Shown in pieces: positions 1 to 8,047 of a DNA stretch of 21,914 nucleotides. The position numbers and the translations under genes are program-made. The stretch spans positions 1 through 21,914 of the forward strand of contig CAJUPJ010000050.1 of assembly GCA_910588655.1 (NCBI GenBank). Reading direction: 5' to 3'. This stretch comes from an uncultured Lachnospiraceae bacterium. Its GTDB lineage: Bacteria > Bacillota > Clostridia > Lachnospirales > Lachnospiraceae. Within the stretch, counting starts at the first letter, position 1. Every line of letters begins with the position of its first letter. The notes below the pieces were generated by a model. That model saw only the letters and a program-made list of their open reading frames with translations, did no database searches and was not told the DNA's origin.

Positions 1-4
1 TTCT

Positions 5-34
5 CTGTTGAGAAACTCGCTTCGCAGTCAACAG
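5..34. repeat. Short inverted repeat at left edge
   Basis: Arms CTGTTGA (5-11) and TCAACAG (28-34) are perfectly complementary across a 16-nt loop. There is no T-run on either side, so it does not look like an intrinsic terminator. It may belong to the leader or end of a gene outside the window. Nothing else is visible in the first 50 bases. Confidence 0.35.
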
Positions 35-50
35 ACTAAAGTCATATAAC

Positions 51-87
51 AAAAAATGATAATGGAGCTTTAATCCCCATTATCATT
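51..87 (-). terminator. Intrinsic terminator of the LCP/TagA operon
   Basis: The arms AATGATAATGG (55-65) and CCATTATCATT (77-87) form an 11-bp stem. Read on the minus strand, it is followed by a run of T residues (complement of the A-run at 51-56). The stem overlaps the stop codon of the TagA-like gene, so transcription should end right after that gene. Confidence 0.8.
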
Positions 88-831
88 ATTATTTCCCGGT
101 TCTTCACTCTGGTTATTATATTGTACAATTTTCTTACGGAATATACGTGCCCTGAAGCTTTTTTTTACTGACTGCTGCCTGACAATCTTTTCATAAAGCC
201 ATGTAAGATGAAGCTTATTTACCCACAGAGGCACAACCTTTTCAGCAGCAAGCACAAGTCCTGAAACCCCTCCAACTGCTATGCATATTTTAGCATTAAG
301 CTGTGATGCATGTCCAATAATCCAGCTTTCCTGTATACCTGGCGGCAGGTCTACAACAAGCATGTCTGGAAGGCAGTTATTAATGTCATTAATAACTGCT
401 TCATCATCAAGGCAGCTGTTATAAACACAGAAATCCACAACCCTTAAACCAGGCTGCACTCTCTTGCAATAATCCCTTAACCCCAGCGCCTCTTCTTCAC
501 TTTCCGCCATAATATAAATAGTCCTGTCCTGTTTCTGCAGGTTTTCAAGCACCAGTCCAAAGCTTTTAAAGCTGGTTACCATGCCGCCTGCCTCAAGCAC
601 ATCTACATGGTGTGTAGCAAGAAGTGCCTCCTCTCCTGGAAGAAACAAATCAGCCTGTTCTATAATTTCATGGTAATCCTCATCTTTAGATGCCCTGTCA
701 AGCAATTCTGCAGATGCAAAAAATATAACATACAAATGGTCATCTGACAGGTATTCATTTATTATCCCAGTAAAGATGTCATTAGTAAGCATATCAACAT
801 CAATATCCATAATTTTTACTGAAGCCTGCAT
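70..831 (-). CDS. WecG/TagA/CpsF-family glycosyltransferase-like protein, degenerate
   Basis: This 253-aa protein has the length and order of the WecG/TagA/CpsF (GT26) family, which transfers N-acetylmannosamine-type sugars onto lipid-linked precursors of teichoic acid or capsule. The family-like landmarks are the N-terminal MDIDVDMLT segment, LPGEEALL around residues 64-71, the QESW segment near 168, a VGG turn, and a C-terminal WLYEKI segment. The usual central PDGxG with its catalytic Asp reads LPGEE here, and the arginines that normally follow the WLYR motif are missing. It may therefore be catalytically inactive or have changed specificity. It lies 18 bp downstream of the LCP gene and is probably cotranscribed and cotranslated with it, which suggests an envelope polymer role. 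The family call is fairly confident; activity is doubtful. The C-terminus is Asn-rich. Confidence 0.7.
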   Translation of the reverse strand: MQASVKIMDIDVDMLTNDIFTGIINEYLSDDHLYVIFFASAELLDRASKDEDYHEIIEQADLFLPGEEALLATHHVDVLEAGGMVTSFKSFGLVLENLQKQDRTIYIMAESEEEALGLRDYCKRVQPGLRVVDFCVYNSCLDDEAVINDINNCLPDMLVVDLPPGIQESWIIGHASQLNAKICIAVGGVSGLVLAAEKVVPLWVNKLHLTWLYEKIVRQQSVKKSFRARIFRKKIVQYNNQSEEPGNNNDNGD

Positions 832-849
832 AAAATAACCATGCCTTTC

Positions 850-2097
850 CTAATTGGCATCTGCCGTTCCAAGAATAATCTCAATATCAAACCCTTCCTG
901 CACATTCCCTGTTACTATTTCAGGGTCTGTAAAATATCCTGCAAGGTCATTGCCAATACCATCTTCTTTTACAATAATCCTTGTATGTGTAAGAGTTTCA
1001 TCTGTATAATCACCTATCTGTTTTACAGAAAAACCATCATCATTTAATTTTGTCTGTGTTGCTGATGCAAGCCCGTTTATCCTGCTTCCATTCAGCACAA
1101 TTATATTTAACCCTTTAGAACTCTTTGCCTTGCTGTTTTTATTCCTGTTCTTATTCTTTGAAACAGCAGAAACTGAAGAATTCTCCTGTGGTTCTGTATA
1201 ACTTGCCGTATTATCTGCAAGCTTGTTTAGAAATGACTTTGCTGCTTTTGTGTCTACTGAAAATACTTTTCCATTGTATATGCCCGGAATTCCCCAGTAG
1301 TGGAAATAATCAACATTCATTTTCTCATAGCACTCTATATAGCCAATCTTATTATAAACAGTAAGGTTTGACTCAACCCTCTCATACTGTTCCTTAATAT
1401 ATTCTGCTATCTTTTCCTGGTCACCGTTAATATCCTTTAACTGGTTAATATACGTACTGCTTGCAACTGAAATCCTCTGCGGAACTCTGATATACTGTAC
1501 CTCTGGCACAGTCCCATCTGGCGTGGGTGTTGCTGTTACTGTGCCTTCCTCTGGCTTAAATCTGACACGCACCCTTTTCCTTGCATAATGGCTCTTATAA
1601 GTTTCCTGGTCAAGAACAGTATAATAACTTATCTTAATCCCAAGCATTTTCTCAATAATAAGTTCACCATATCCAAAGGCATCATCATTATTGGCAAAAT
1701 ATGTTTTAATCCGTCCAATCCGGATAATCTGTGGTATTTCCTGGTTTACAGTACACAACTTCTGGTACATTGTAGTAGGTATGGTATATTCTGTCCTTAC
1801 AGGAATAGTAATGTAATCCATATTATTAGTTTTAGTATTGCAGATTTCCAGCATAAGGTTTGTAATCCTGTCATCATTGCATACATATATAAGGTTTCTT
1901 GACACTTCGTCTGTCTGCGCATCTTCTATAATATCAGCAATATCACCTTTCGACGTCCCTATATTACCACCATTGTCTGAAAGAATTGTATATGATATCT
2001 TATAACTTGCAAATCCAGTTACCAGTAATATAATTATAAATAAAATAGATTTTAAAAGACTAATAAAAAATACCTTTACTACATTATTTTTTTTCAT
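850..2097 (-). CDS. LCP-like cell-envelope protein with LytR C-terminal domain
   Basis: The protein has 415 aa. A basic N-terminus and one transmembrane helix (about residues 8-33) anchor it with the bulk outside the cell. Residues about 65-185 resemble a divergent LytR-CpsA-Psr (LCP) domain, the family that attaches teichoic acids or capsule to peptidoglycan. The C-terminal ~90 residues (LNIIVLNGSRINGLA onward) match the LytR_C domain. Between them is a Ser/Asn/Lys-rich linker near residues 305-330. The typical LCP arginine-rich active-site motifs are not clear, so the enzymatic role is uncertain. The ATG is preceded by AAAGGT at a suitable distance. A TTTACA-N17-TATAAT promoter lies upstream at 2153-2181. 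It is the first gene of an operon with the TagA-like gene. Confidence 0.75.
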   Translation of the reverse strand: MKKNNVVKVFFISLLKSILFIIILLVTGFASYKISYTILSDNGGNIGTSKGDIADIIEDAQTDEVSRNLIYVCNDDRITNLMLEICNTKTNNMDYITIPVRTEYTIPTTMYQKLCTVNQEIPQIIRIGRIKTYFANNDDAFGYGELIIEKMLGIKISYYTVLDQETYKSHYARKRVRVRFKPEEGTVTATPTPDGTVPEVQYIRVPQRISVASSTYINQLKDINGDQEKIAEYIKEQYERVESNLTVYNKIGYIECYEKMNVDYFHYWGIPGIYNGKVFSVDTKAAKSFLNKLADNTASYTEPQENSSVSAVSKNKNRNKNSKAKSSKGLNIIVLNGSRINGLASATQTKLNDDGFSVKQIGDYTDETLTHTRIIVKEDGIGNDLAGYFTDPEIVTGNVQEGFDIEIILGTADAN

Positions 2098-2152
2098 AGT
2101 TGTACCTTTCTATACCAGTTTATACAGTTGTTCTACTAAAAACATGATTTTT

Positions 2153-2181
2153 ATTATAGCAAAGAAAGCCTGTTATGTAAA
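2153..2181 (-). promoter_or_regulatory. Sigma-A promoter of the LCP/TagA operon
   Basis: On the minus strand, TTTACA (2176-2181) and TATAAT (2153-2158) are separated by exactly 17 bp. The start of transcription is expected near 2146, giving a leader of about 50 nt before the ATG at 2097. Confidence 0.65.
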
Positions 2182-2249
2182 GTCTGCAAAAAAGTTGTAA
2201 GAAATCATTAACAATTTAAGGACTATTATATCCATTATTTTGTAATATA

Positions 2250-2258
2250 TGATATACT
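2250..2258 (+). promoter_or_regulatory. Extended -10 promoter of the fabG-like gene
   Basis: TGATATACT fits the extended -10 form (TGn plus TATACT at 2253-2258). No good -35 is visible 17 bp upstream, as is usual when the TG extension is present. The expected transcript start is near 2265, about 35 nt before the chosen ATG. Confidence 0.5.
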
Positions 2259-2299
2259 TGGATTAATAAATATATAACTATAAGACATGGGGGATGAAC

Positions 2300-3025
2300 A
2301 TGAAAACTGCTGTAATTACTGGTGCGTCACGCGGCATAGGTTATGCCTGTGCCCTTAAACTGGCAGGCATGGGATATAATATCGCTGTAAACTGCCATAA
2401 AAATTCCTGCCTTCTTGACAAGCTTGAAGAAGAAACCAGGAAATATAATATTAAATGTTTAAAACATACTGGAGATATAGGCATATATGAAAATGCCTCT
2501 GGCTTTTTTAATTCCATAGAAAACCAGCTGGGTGTGCCAGATATACTTGTCAATAATGCCGGAATATCCTATATTGGCTTACTCCAGGATATGACGCCTG
2601 AAGAATGGAATTACATAATACAAGTAAATTTAACTTCTGTGTTTAACTGCAGCAAACTTGTAATTCCTATGATGCTTAAACGTAAATCCGGCAAAATAAT
2701 AAATATCTCATCTGTCTGGGGCTGTACTGGTGCTTCAGCAGAAGTGGCATATTCAGCAACAAAAGGCGGCGTCAATGCATTTACAAAAGCACTTGCTAAA
2801 GAACTTGCGCCAAGCAATATACAGGTTAATGCCATAGCATGTGGTATTATAGATACAGAAATGAACAGTTTATTCAGCGGAGAAGAAATAGAAGCAATAA
2901 AAGAGGAAATCCCAGCCTGCCGCCTTGGCACGCCTGATGAAGCTGCCGGACTCATCTGCCAGCTTGCAGAAAGCAGCAGCTACCTGACAGGCCAGGTAAT
3001 AAAACTTGATGGCGGCTGGATTTAA
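2300..3025 (+). CDS. 3-oxoacyl-ACP reductase-like short-chain dehydrogenase
   Basis: A 241-aa classical short-chain dehydrogenase/reductase of the FabG type, which reduces 3-oxoacyl-ACP with NADPH in fatty acid elongation. Visible are the Rossmann motif TGASRGIG (7-14), NNAG (85-88), Asn110, and the catalytic Ser138, Tyr151 and Lys155 (YSATK), at the same positions as in E. coli FabG. The C-terminal GQVIKLDGGW is typical. Two ATG codons compete, at 2294 and 2300. The GGGGG run at 2289-2293 abuts the first but stands 6 nt from the second, so 2300 is chosen. The gene stands alone, not in a fab cluster, so it may serve another ketoacyl or sugar substrate. The family is certain; the exact substrate is not. 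Confidence 0.9.
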   Translation: MKTAVITGASRGIGYACALKLAGMGYNIAVNCHKNSCLLDKLEEETRKYNIKCLKHTGDIGIYENASGFFNSIENQLGVPDILVNNAGISYIGLLQDMTPEEWNYIIQVNLTSVFNCSKLVIPMMLKRKSGKIINISSVWGCTGASAEVAYSATKGGVNAFTKALAKELAPSNIQVNAIACGIIDTEMNSLFSGEEIEAIKEEIPACRLGTPDEAAGLICQLAESSSYLTGQVIKLDGGWI

Positions 3026-3039
3026 AACCTGCCGCCATC
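3008..3039. terminator. Shared terminator between convergent genes
   Basis: GATGGCGGC (3008-3016) pairs with GCCGCCATC (3031-3039), a 9-bp GC-rich stem overlapping the fabG-like stop codon. In the minus direction it is followed by AAGTTTTATT. In the plus direction it is followed by AAAATATTTAT. It probably serves both the fabG-like gene and the oppositely oriented 777-aa gene, more strongly the latter. Confidence 0.65.
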
Positions 3040-3046
3040 AAAATAT

Positions 3047-5380
3047 TTATCTCTGTAGATAGAAGTCCCTGGTATCTATTATCTGTTGTGGCACTTCTAC
3101 TTTATCTTTCTGCCATACCCTGAACTTTAAGTCATACTCTTTTAATTTCTTGCCACGTTCACGCACAAAACGCGCCATAGCATCACGGAACAGAGGCTGT
3201 TCTGAAGCTTTCTCACGTATATCCTTAGAGAACGGGCAATATGTTGCAAGGATTTCCCTTACTGGTTTGCTAAGGCAAAGACCGCCTTTAGACTCAAGCT
3301 TAATCCAGTTCTCATAATCAATTACAAATACTTCCCTAGTGTTATTCCTGCACTTCTGTATCTGTAATTTCAGTTTGTCTTTCTTCTCATCTGAAAGTTC
3401 CCTGTTTTTACGGTAGAACTGTACAAAATCACTGTATTCACTTGTAAGTGATTTTATCTGTATATTATTCCACATAGCACCCTGCATTGTCCTGCAAAGT
3501 TCCCATCTGAATCTTCCAAACAGTTTTATCATAACAGAGTCTATATCTGTATCAAGAAATGCTGGTATAAGGAAACGTCCTTTTGAATTCCTCATCCTGC
3601 CGCTAAGTTCCTGCCACATTATTGCATTGCTTCCAAATGTAGGGAATACTATAAAATCCGGGAACACTTCTTCCATTATGTATTCTTTTTTATTGCCTAA
3701 CGTCTGGTCATTGCAAAGACCTTCCCTGTAAAATACAGAAAAATCAATTTCAAGAAGCTTATTTACAGACTCATTTATCTTTTCTGCTGAAAGATAACAC
3801 CTCTTAATTGAACCCGGGCATCCTTCAGTAAATAAAAATGGTACAAAAACCGAAACCTGTCCATATATTAAACGGTGGTTTGTCTTAAACATATTCTGGA
3901 CTTCATAGTCAAACTTTGCAACATTATCCTTTGCAAGCTTTTGTTCCTCTTCCACTGTAATGCGCCCTGTTTTACGCATGTCACGGAGGTTCTCAGTATA
4001 ATCCATGTCAAATTCACTTTTAGATGGCTCTCTTCTTCCCTCATAAATCTCTGTAAGCCATTCTTTCATATTATAGATTGAACACTTTGCATTTTCCGGT
4101 TCACTTTTATCCAACGTCAGCAGTTCTTCCATAATACTATATGAAACAACCTTTTCACTTAAGAAGCCATATTTCAGGAACAAATCAATAATAAGCGGGG
4201 TCTCCTCTCCAGACTCATAATCCCTTAAAAATACACCTCTGTATATATTGTAATAATTCTTTAAAAGTCCCTGCCTTATCTTTCTTGCAACATCGTCAGT
4301 TGCCATTTTATCCTTGAGCTGTGCAAACTGTTCCATAAATCCCCTGAACTGGTTTGCCATTTCTTCATCCACACCAGAATAATCCAGTATAACCCCAAGC
4401 GAACCATTCAGTACACTTACATCTGCTGTTTCCTCTTCTTCCTCTGTACTGTCCTCTTCTTCTTTCTTGCTGTTGCTGCTTATAAGTGTAAAATATGCTT
4501 CCTCCATATATCCATGGTCAACTTCAAGGTCAATGCACGCCTTATCATATAAAAGGTTTTCAAGCAGATTGACATTATCAATAATACCATCAAAAAGTGA
4601 AACTGCCTCTTTTATTACAATACCCCTGCTTTTCATTGTCTTTGCAAGTTCAAACACAGATTTGAACAGACTGTCATCATTCTTAATAAGAAAACCTGCA
4701 AGCTCCCTGATATATGATGCATCTGAAACACATTGTGATATTAAAGTATTAATAATAGCAACTTCATCCACAATATGGTAAGCTGGTATTACCGGGTTTA
4801 CATTTACAAAAGCCTTCTGGACTTCTGGTGGAACATTACAGCATGCCTTGTAATATAACACCTTATCAGCATCAATACCATAAGTTTCCCTGCTTTCATG
4901 AGGTCTTAAACCTTCTGTTATATCTGTCTTTTTAAGGCTGATTCCTGCCTTGCTGGCAATATCTTTGTAATTTTCATCTGCATACTTTATAAAATCATAA
5001 ACCTTTGCTGCCGTGCTTCCCATATCATCATATATTCTGGACAATTCACGTATGTATTTGCCCAAAGTTGAATATATAAGCGCCGCATAATCCTTATTCA
5101 CTTTAATAAGTGCCCTTACTGCCTGGTTAAAACCCATTGCAGGAAATGCATAAATTACCGCATCACTGTCCGCAGTATATGTAACCCTGTATTCCCCTGC
5201 TGCCAGGTCACAAAGCCCAAGGAAATTGCCTGAGCCTGCAACAACATTTACTCCCTCTGTAGTTATACGAATTCTTCCTTTGACAACCAGGCACATAGAG
5301 GTAACTGCAGTACCTCTGGTATATATCTCTGTACCTTTAATAATCTGGTTGACGCTATTTAATTTAAGCTCTGCACTCAA
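3047..5380 (-). CDS. Large protein with N-terminal cyclic-nucleotide-binding-like domain
   Basis: The protein has 777 aa. Residues about 10-115 follow the beta-roll pattern of cyclic-nucleotide-binding (CAP_ED) domains, with glycines at turns (VVKGRIRIT, GNFLGLCDLAAGEYR). The phosphate-binding cassette keeps an Arg (R65), but the usual Glu of the FGE motif is absent, so nucleotide binding is doubtful. There is no helix-turn-helix. The remaining ~650 residues are mostly helical, have no domain I recognise, and contain an acidic stretch (about 306-318) that probably separates two halves. No signal peptide or membrane helix is visible, so it is likely cytoplasmic. The start is TTG at 5378-5380, supported by GGAGGG 7 nt upstream. 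A TTGACG-N17-TATAAT promoter lies upstream. I believe related proteins occur in other Lachnospiraceae, without known function. Confidence 0.75.
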   Translation of the reverse strand: MSAELKLNSVNQIIKGTEIYTRGTAVTSMCLVVKGRIRITTEGVNVVAGSGNFLGLCDLAAGEYRVTYTADSDAVIYAFPAMGFNQAVRALIKVNKDYAALIYSTLGKYIRELSRIYDDMGSTAAKVYDFIKYADENYKDIASKAGISLKKTDITEGLRPHESRETYGIDADKVLYYKACCNVPPEVQKAFVNVNPVIPAYHIVDEVAIINTLISQCVSDASYIRELAGFLIKNDDSLFKSVFELAKTMKSRGIVIKEAVSLFDGIIDNVNLLENLLYDKACIDLEVDHGYMEEAYFTLISSNSKKEEEDSTEEEEETADVSVLNGSLGVILDYSGVDEEMANQFRGFMEQFAQLKDKMATDDVARKIRQGLLKNYYNIYRGVFLRDYESGEETPLIIDLFLKYGFLSEKVVSYSIMEELLTLDKSEPENAKCSIYNMKEWLTEIYEGRREPSKSEFDMDYTENLRDMRKTGRITVEEEQKLAKDNVAKFDYEVQNMFKTNHRLIYGQVSVFVPFLFTEGCPGSIKRCYLSAEKINESVNKLLEIDFSVFYREGLCNDQTLGNKKEYIMEEVFPDFIVFPTFGSNAIMWQELSGRMRNSKGRFLIPAFLDTDIDSVMIKLFGRFRWELCRTMQGAMWNNIQIKSLTSEYSDFVQFYRKNRELSDEKKDKLKLQIQKCRNNTREVFVIDYENWIKLESKGGLCLSKPVREILATYCPFSKDIREKASEQPLFRDAMARFVRERGKKLKEYDLKFRVWQKDKVEVPQQIIDTRDFYLQR

Positions 5381-5425
5381 TGGTTACCCTCCTAAATGTT
5401 CCCTAAAAGTTCATTATCTTTTTTT

Positions 5426-5454
5426 ATTATACAATTTTATAATTATAACGTCAA
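5426..5454 (-). promoter_or_regulatory. Sigma-A promoter of the 777-aa gene
   Basis: On the minus strand, TTGACG (5449-5454) and TATAAT (5426-5431) are separated by 17 bp. Transcription is expected to start near 5419, about 40 nt before the TTG start codon. Confidence 0.7.
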
Positions 5455-5480
5455 TGTGGCTTTCAAAACTTTGGACAGGA

Positions 5481-5579
5481 TAATTTACAGTTATTTTTTA
5501 CCGGTGGATGCCCTGGCACAGAAACCGTCCGCCAGCCAGTCCATACAAAAACACAGACATATATAACTGTAAATTACAG
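5481..5579. promoter_or_regulatory. Candidate operator sites upstream of the response regulator gene
   Basis: A perfect 14-bp inverted repeat, TAATTTACAGTTAT (5481-5494) and ATAACTGTAAATTA (5563-5576), spans 68 intervening bases. The right copy also forms a 13-bp palindrome, CTGTAA-A-TTACAG (5567-5579), that overlaps the -35 region of the downstream promoter. This is what an autoregulating OmpR-type protein would bind, but no binding is shown by the sequence itself. Confidence 0.55.
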
Positions 5580-5586
5580 CACATTA

Positions 5587-5595
5587 TGTTATAAT
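5587..5595 (+). promoter_or_regulatory. Extended -10 promoter of the regulator/kinase operon
   Basis: TGTTATAAT is a perfect extended -10 element (TATAAT at 5590-5595). The -35 position (5567-5572, CTGTAA) is poor and lies inside the candidate operator palindrome. That arrangement suits activation or repression by a factor bound there. The leader to the ATG at 5640 is about 38 nt. Confidence 0.65.
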
Positions 5596-5639
5596 TACCA
5601 TAAATACAATAATTAAAGATATAGGGAGAAATTATTATT

Positions 5640-6329
5640 ATGGAAGAAATATTAATTATTGAAGATGATGAACTGCTTAATGACGGTCTCTGCTTCCATC
5701 TGCAAAAAAACGGTTATAAACCAGTACCTGCATATAATGCCAGCAAGGCATATGAATTAGCACAAAACGGAAACTGGTCTTTGTTTATACTGGATATAAA
5801 CCTGCCAGATGGAAACGGGATTAATTTAGCCAGAAAGATAAGGCAGAAAAGCAAAATCCCAATTATATTTTTAACAGCCAGGGATTTAGACGAAGATATA
5901 ATACAGGGATTTGATGCCGGGGCAGATGATTACATTACTAAGCCATTTAATATAAAAATACTTATGCAACGCATACAAGCAATTCTAAGACGGTGCGGGC
6001 AGCAGGACACAGAAAAAAACACCCTGTTTTCTGGAAATCTTGAAATTAACTTTGAAACAATGGCAGTAAAGAAAAATAATGATTTACTCGCTTTAACACC
6101 TACAGAATTTAAACTACTGGCTATATTCTGCAAAAACCCGGGACAAATACTTACAAGACAGGTTTTATTAGAAAAATTATGGGATATATATGGGAATTTT
6201 GTAGATGAACACACACTGACTATTAATATAAGCAGGTTAAGGAAAAAAATTGAAGATAATTCTGGTACATATATAAAAACCGTTTATGGAATGGGATACC
6301 AGTGGATGAAAAAAACAACACAGAAATGA
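5640..6329 (+). CDS. OmpR/VanR-type response regulator
   Basis: A 229-aa two-domain regulator. The receiver domain (about 1-115) has the acidic pair D9/D10, phospho-acceptor Asp52 (FILDINLPDG), Thr79 and Lys101 (KPF). The C-terminal winged helix (about 128-225) has the OmpR-type pattern LTPTEFKLL ... RLRKKIE ... GMGYQW. It should be phosphorylated by the kinase encoded 8 bp downstream and bind DNA as a dimer. A likely target is its own promoter, where a CTGTAAATTACAG palindrome overlaps the -35, and possibly the ABC transporter genes further on. All the catalytic residues are present and the length is normal. Confidence 0.93.
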   Translation: MEEILIIEDDELLNDGLCFHLQKNGYKPVPAYNASKAYELAQNGNWSLFILDINLPDGNGINLARKIRQKSKIPIIFLTARDLDEDIIQGFDAGADDYITKPFNIKILMQRIQAILRRCGQQDTEKNTLFSGNLEINFETMAVKKNNDLLALTPTEFKLLAIFCKNPGQILTRQVLLEKLWDIYGNFVDEHTLTINISRLRKKIEDNSGTYIKTVYGMGYQWMKKTTQK

Positions 6330-6337
6330 GGTAAACT

Positions 6338-7258
6338 ATGAACAATCTATTATTATTTATTATAATACAGGTATCTGCACTTTTAGGAAGCTATTTTTAT
6401 TTCCGGCACAAGTATATACTTCTTATACAGTCTGTATGTAACACCCTGGATAATATTATTTCTGGACAAAATAATATAAATGATATGTATCTTGAAACAC
6501 TTTCATCAAAAACCAGTGCAAAGTTAAATACAATTATAAAAATGACAAATATGTCCAGGGAACAAGCTGTTATGCAGAAAGAAGAAATACAACAGATAAT
6601 ATCTGATATTTCACATCAGCTAAAAACACCTGTTTCCAATATCTTAATGTACAGCAGCACATTACAAGAAGATGGGCTTTCTGGCCAGGAAAGACACCAG
6701 TTTTTCCAAATTCTTCAGGAACAGACACAGAAGCTGGAATTTTTAGTCCAGTCTTTAATAAAAATGTCACGCCTGGAAAGCCATATATTAATAATGAAAA
6801 GAGAAATGTCACATCTATTTCCAGTTATTTCTAAAGCAGTTTCTTCCATCCTTCCATCTGCAGACAAAAAAAAACTGGAAATAGAAGTCCGCTGCCCACA
6901 GGAACTTTCAATTTTTTTTGACCCAAAGTGGACAGAAGAAGCTATATTTAATGTACTGGATAACGCAGTAAAATACACACCTGCTAATGGAAGAATTGTG
7001 CTCAATGTAGAAGTATTGCAGTTTTATACAAGAATTAAAATTTCAGATACAGGCATTGGAATACATCCAGAACACCAGTGTGATGTTTTTAAACGTTTTT
7101 ACAGGGAAAGCAAAGTACACAAAAACCCAGGTACAGGGACAGGGCTGTATATTACCAGGGAAATATTAGAAAGACAGGATGGATATATAACTGTAAATTC
7201 TGCACCAGATAAAGGAAGCACTTTTTCCATTTTCCTGCCAAACAAAAATATAAAATAA
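6338..7258 (+). CDS. Sensor histidine kinase with minimal N-terminal membrane anchor
   Basis: The protein has 306 aa. There is one clear membrane helix at residues 1-21 and no sizeable extracellular sensor domain. The HisKA segment has the phospho-accepting His93 in SHQLKTP. The HATPase domain shows an N-box (Asn209), G1 (DTGIG, 237-241), F-box (FKRFYR) and G2 (GTGTGLYI, 265-272). It should phosphorylate the adjacent response regulator. With so little sensing surface it may sense through the membrane or through the neighbouring FtsX-type permease, as in antimicrobial-peptide sensing modules of Firmicutes; that is inference. The ribosome binding site GAGGT sits in the 8-bp gap after the regulator's stop codon, so the two are cotranslated. 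Confidence 0.92.
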   Translation: MNNLLLFIIIQVSALLGSYFYFRHKYILLIQSVCNTLDNIISGQNNINDMYLETLSSKTSAKLNTIIKMTNMSREQAVMQKEEIQQIISDISHQLKTPVSNILMYSSTLQEDGLSGQERHQFFQILQEQTQKLEFLVQSLIKMSRLESHILIMKREMSHLFPVISKAVSSILPSADKKKLEIEVRCPQELSIFFDPKWTEEAIFNVLDNAVKYTPANGRIVLNVEVLQFYTRIKISDTGIGIHPEHQCDVFKRFYRESKVHKNPGTGTGLYITREILERQDGYITVNSAPDKGSTFSIFLPNKNIK

Positions 7259-7369
7259 AATATTACAAAACTGATACCTTTTATTTCTGTTTTGAGATGA
7301 TTTTGAAATATTACAATGCTAATATATTTTATTATATACGGATAAAATACAGGAAACAGGAGGAATATC
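7259..7369 (+). promoter_or_regulatory. Leader of the ABC transporter genes with a direct repeat
   Basis: This 111-bp gap holds the 10-bp sequence AATATTACAA twice (7259-7268 and 7307-7316, 48 bp apart). A poor promoter candidate follows (TTGAAA at 7303-7308, TATTTT at 7325-7330, spacer 16). No terminator hairpin separates the kinase gene from the ATPase gene, so readthrough is also possible. The repeat could be a regulator-binding pair; confidence is low. Confidence 0.3.
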
Positions 7370-8047
7370 ATGGATATTTTAAAAGTAAAAAAACTTAAAA
7401 AATACTATAATAACGGAAATGCTGTAGTAAAAGCCCTGGATGGCATAGATTTTTCAATAGGGCAGGGCACGTTTACAACAATTACTGGTTCTAGCGGAAG
7501 TGGCAAATCAACGCTTCTCCATATATTAGGAGGGCTTGATACACCCACAGAAGGCAGCGTTATGCTTGAAGGCAGGGATTTGTCCCAGATGGACAGGGAT
7601 GAACTTGCAATACTTCGCCGCCGCCAGATTGGTTTTGTATTCCAGTCTTATAACCTTGTGCCTATGTTAAATGTCTATGAGAATATTATACTGCCATCAG
7701 AACTTGACGGAAACCAGCCAGATAAAAACTTTATTATGGAAATAATAGGCAGGGCTGGACTTGAAAAAAAGATAAAAAACATGCCAAACCAGTTATCCGG
7801 CGGTGAACAGCAGAGGGTTGCAATTGCAAGGGCACTGGCAGCCAGACCATCTATACTGCTTGCAGATGAACCTACAGGAAATTTAGACAGCCGCACAAGC
7901 CAGGATATTCTTGGACTTTTAAAAAGCATGGGAGAACAATTCCTGCAAACTATAATTATGATTACACATAACGAAGAAATTGCACAACTTGCCAGAAATA
8001 TTATACGCCTGGAAGATGGAAAAATCTCAGAAAGCAGGTGGTTGTAA
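7370..8047 (+). CDS. ABC transporter ATP-binding protein, MacB/LolD type
   Basis: A 225-aa ATPase with all motifs: Walker A GSSGSGKST (40-48), Q-loop Gln92 (FQSYNLVP), signature LSGGEQQ (142-148), Walker B LLADEP with Glu167, D-loop NLDS, and switch His200. The sequence style (SYNLVPMLNVYENI) is that of the MacB/LolD/FtsE-like family, which powers FtsX-type permeases rather than true import. It works with the permease that follows: its TAA overlaps that gene's ATG by one base. The start has a strong AGGAGG at a good distance. It likely exports or removes a peptide or lipid-type stress agent sensed by the upstream kinase; the substrate cannot be read from the sequence. Confidence 0.93.
   Translation: MDILKVKKLKKYYNNGNAVVKALDGIDFSIGQGTFTTITGSSGSGKSTLLHILGGLDTPTEGSVMLEGRDLSQMDRDELAILRRRQIGFVFQSYNLVPMLNVYENIILPSELDGNQPDKNFIMEIIGRAGLEKKIKNMPNQLSGGEQQRVAIARALAARPSILLADEPTGNLDSRTSQDILGLLKSMGEQFLQTIIMITHNEEIAQLARNIIRLEDGKISESRWL

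Noticed and set aside
5495..5562. Riboswitch or small RNA in the GC-richer stretch between the CTGTAA sites
   Set aside because: Only a weak CTGGC/GCCAG pairing is seen. There is no conserved riboswitch core, and the stretch lies upstream of both promoters' starts.
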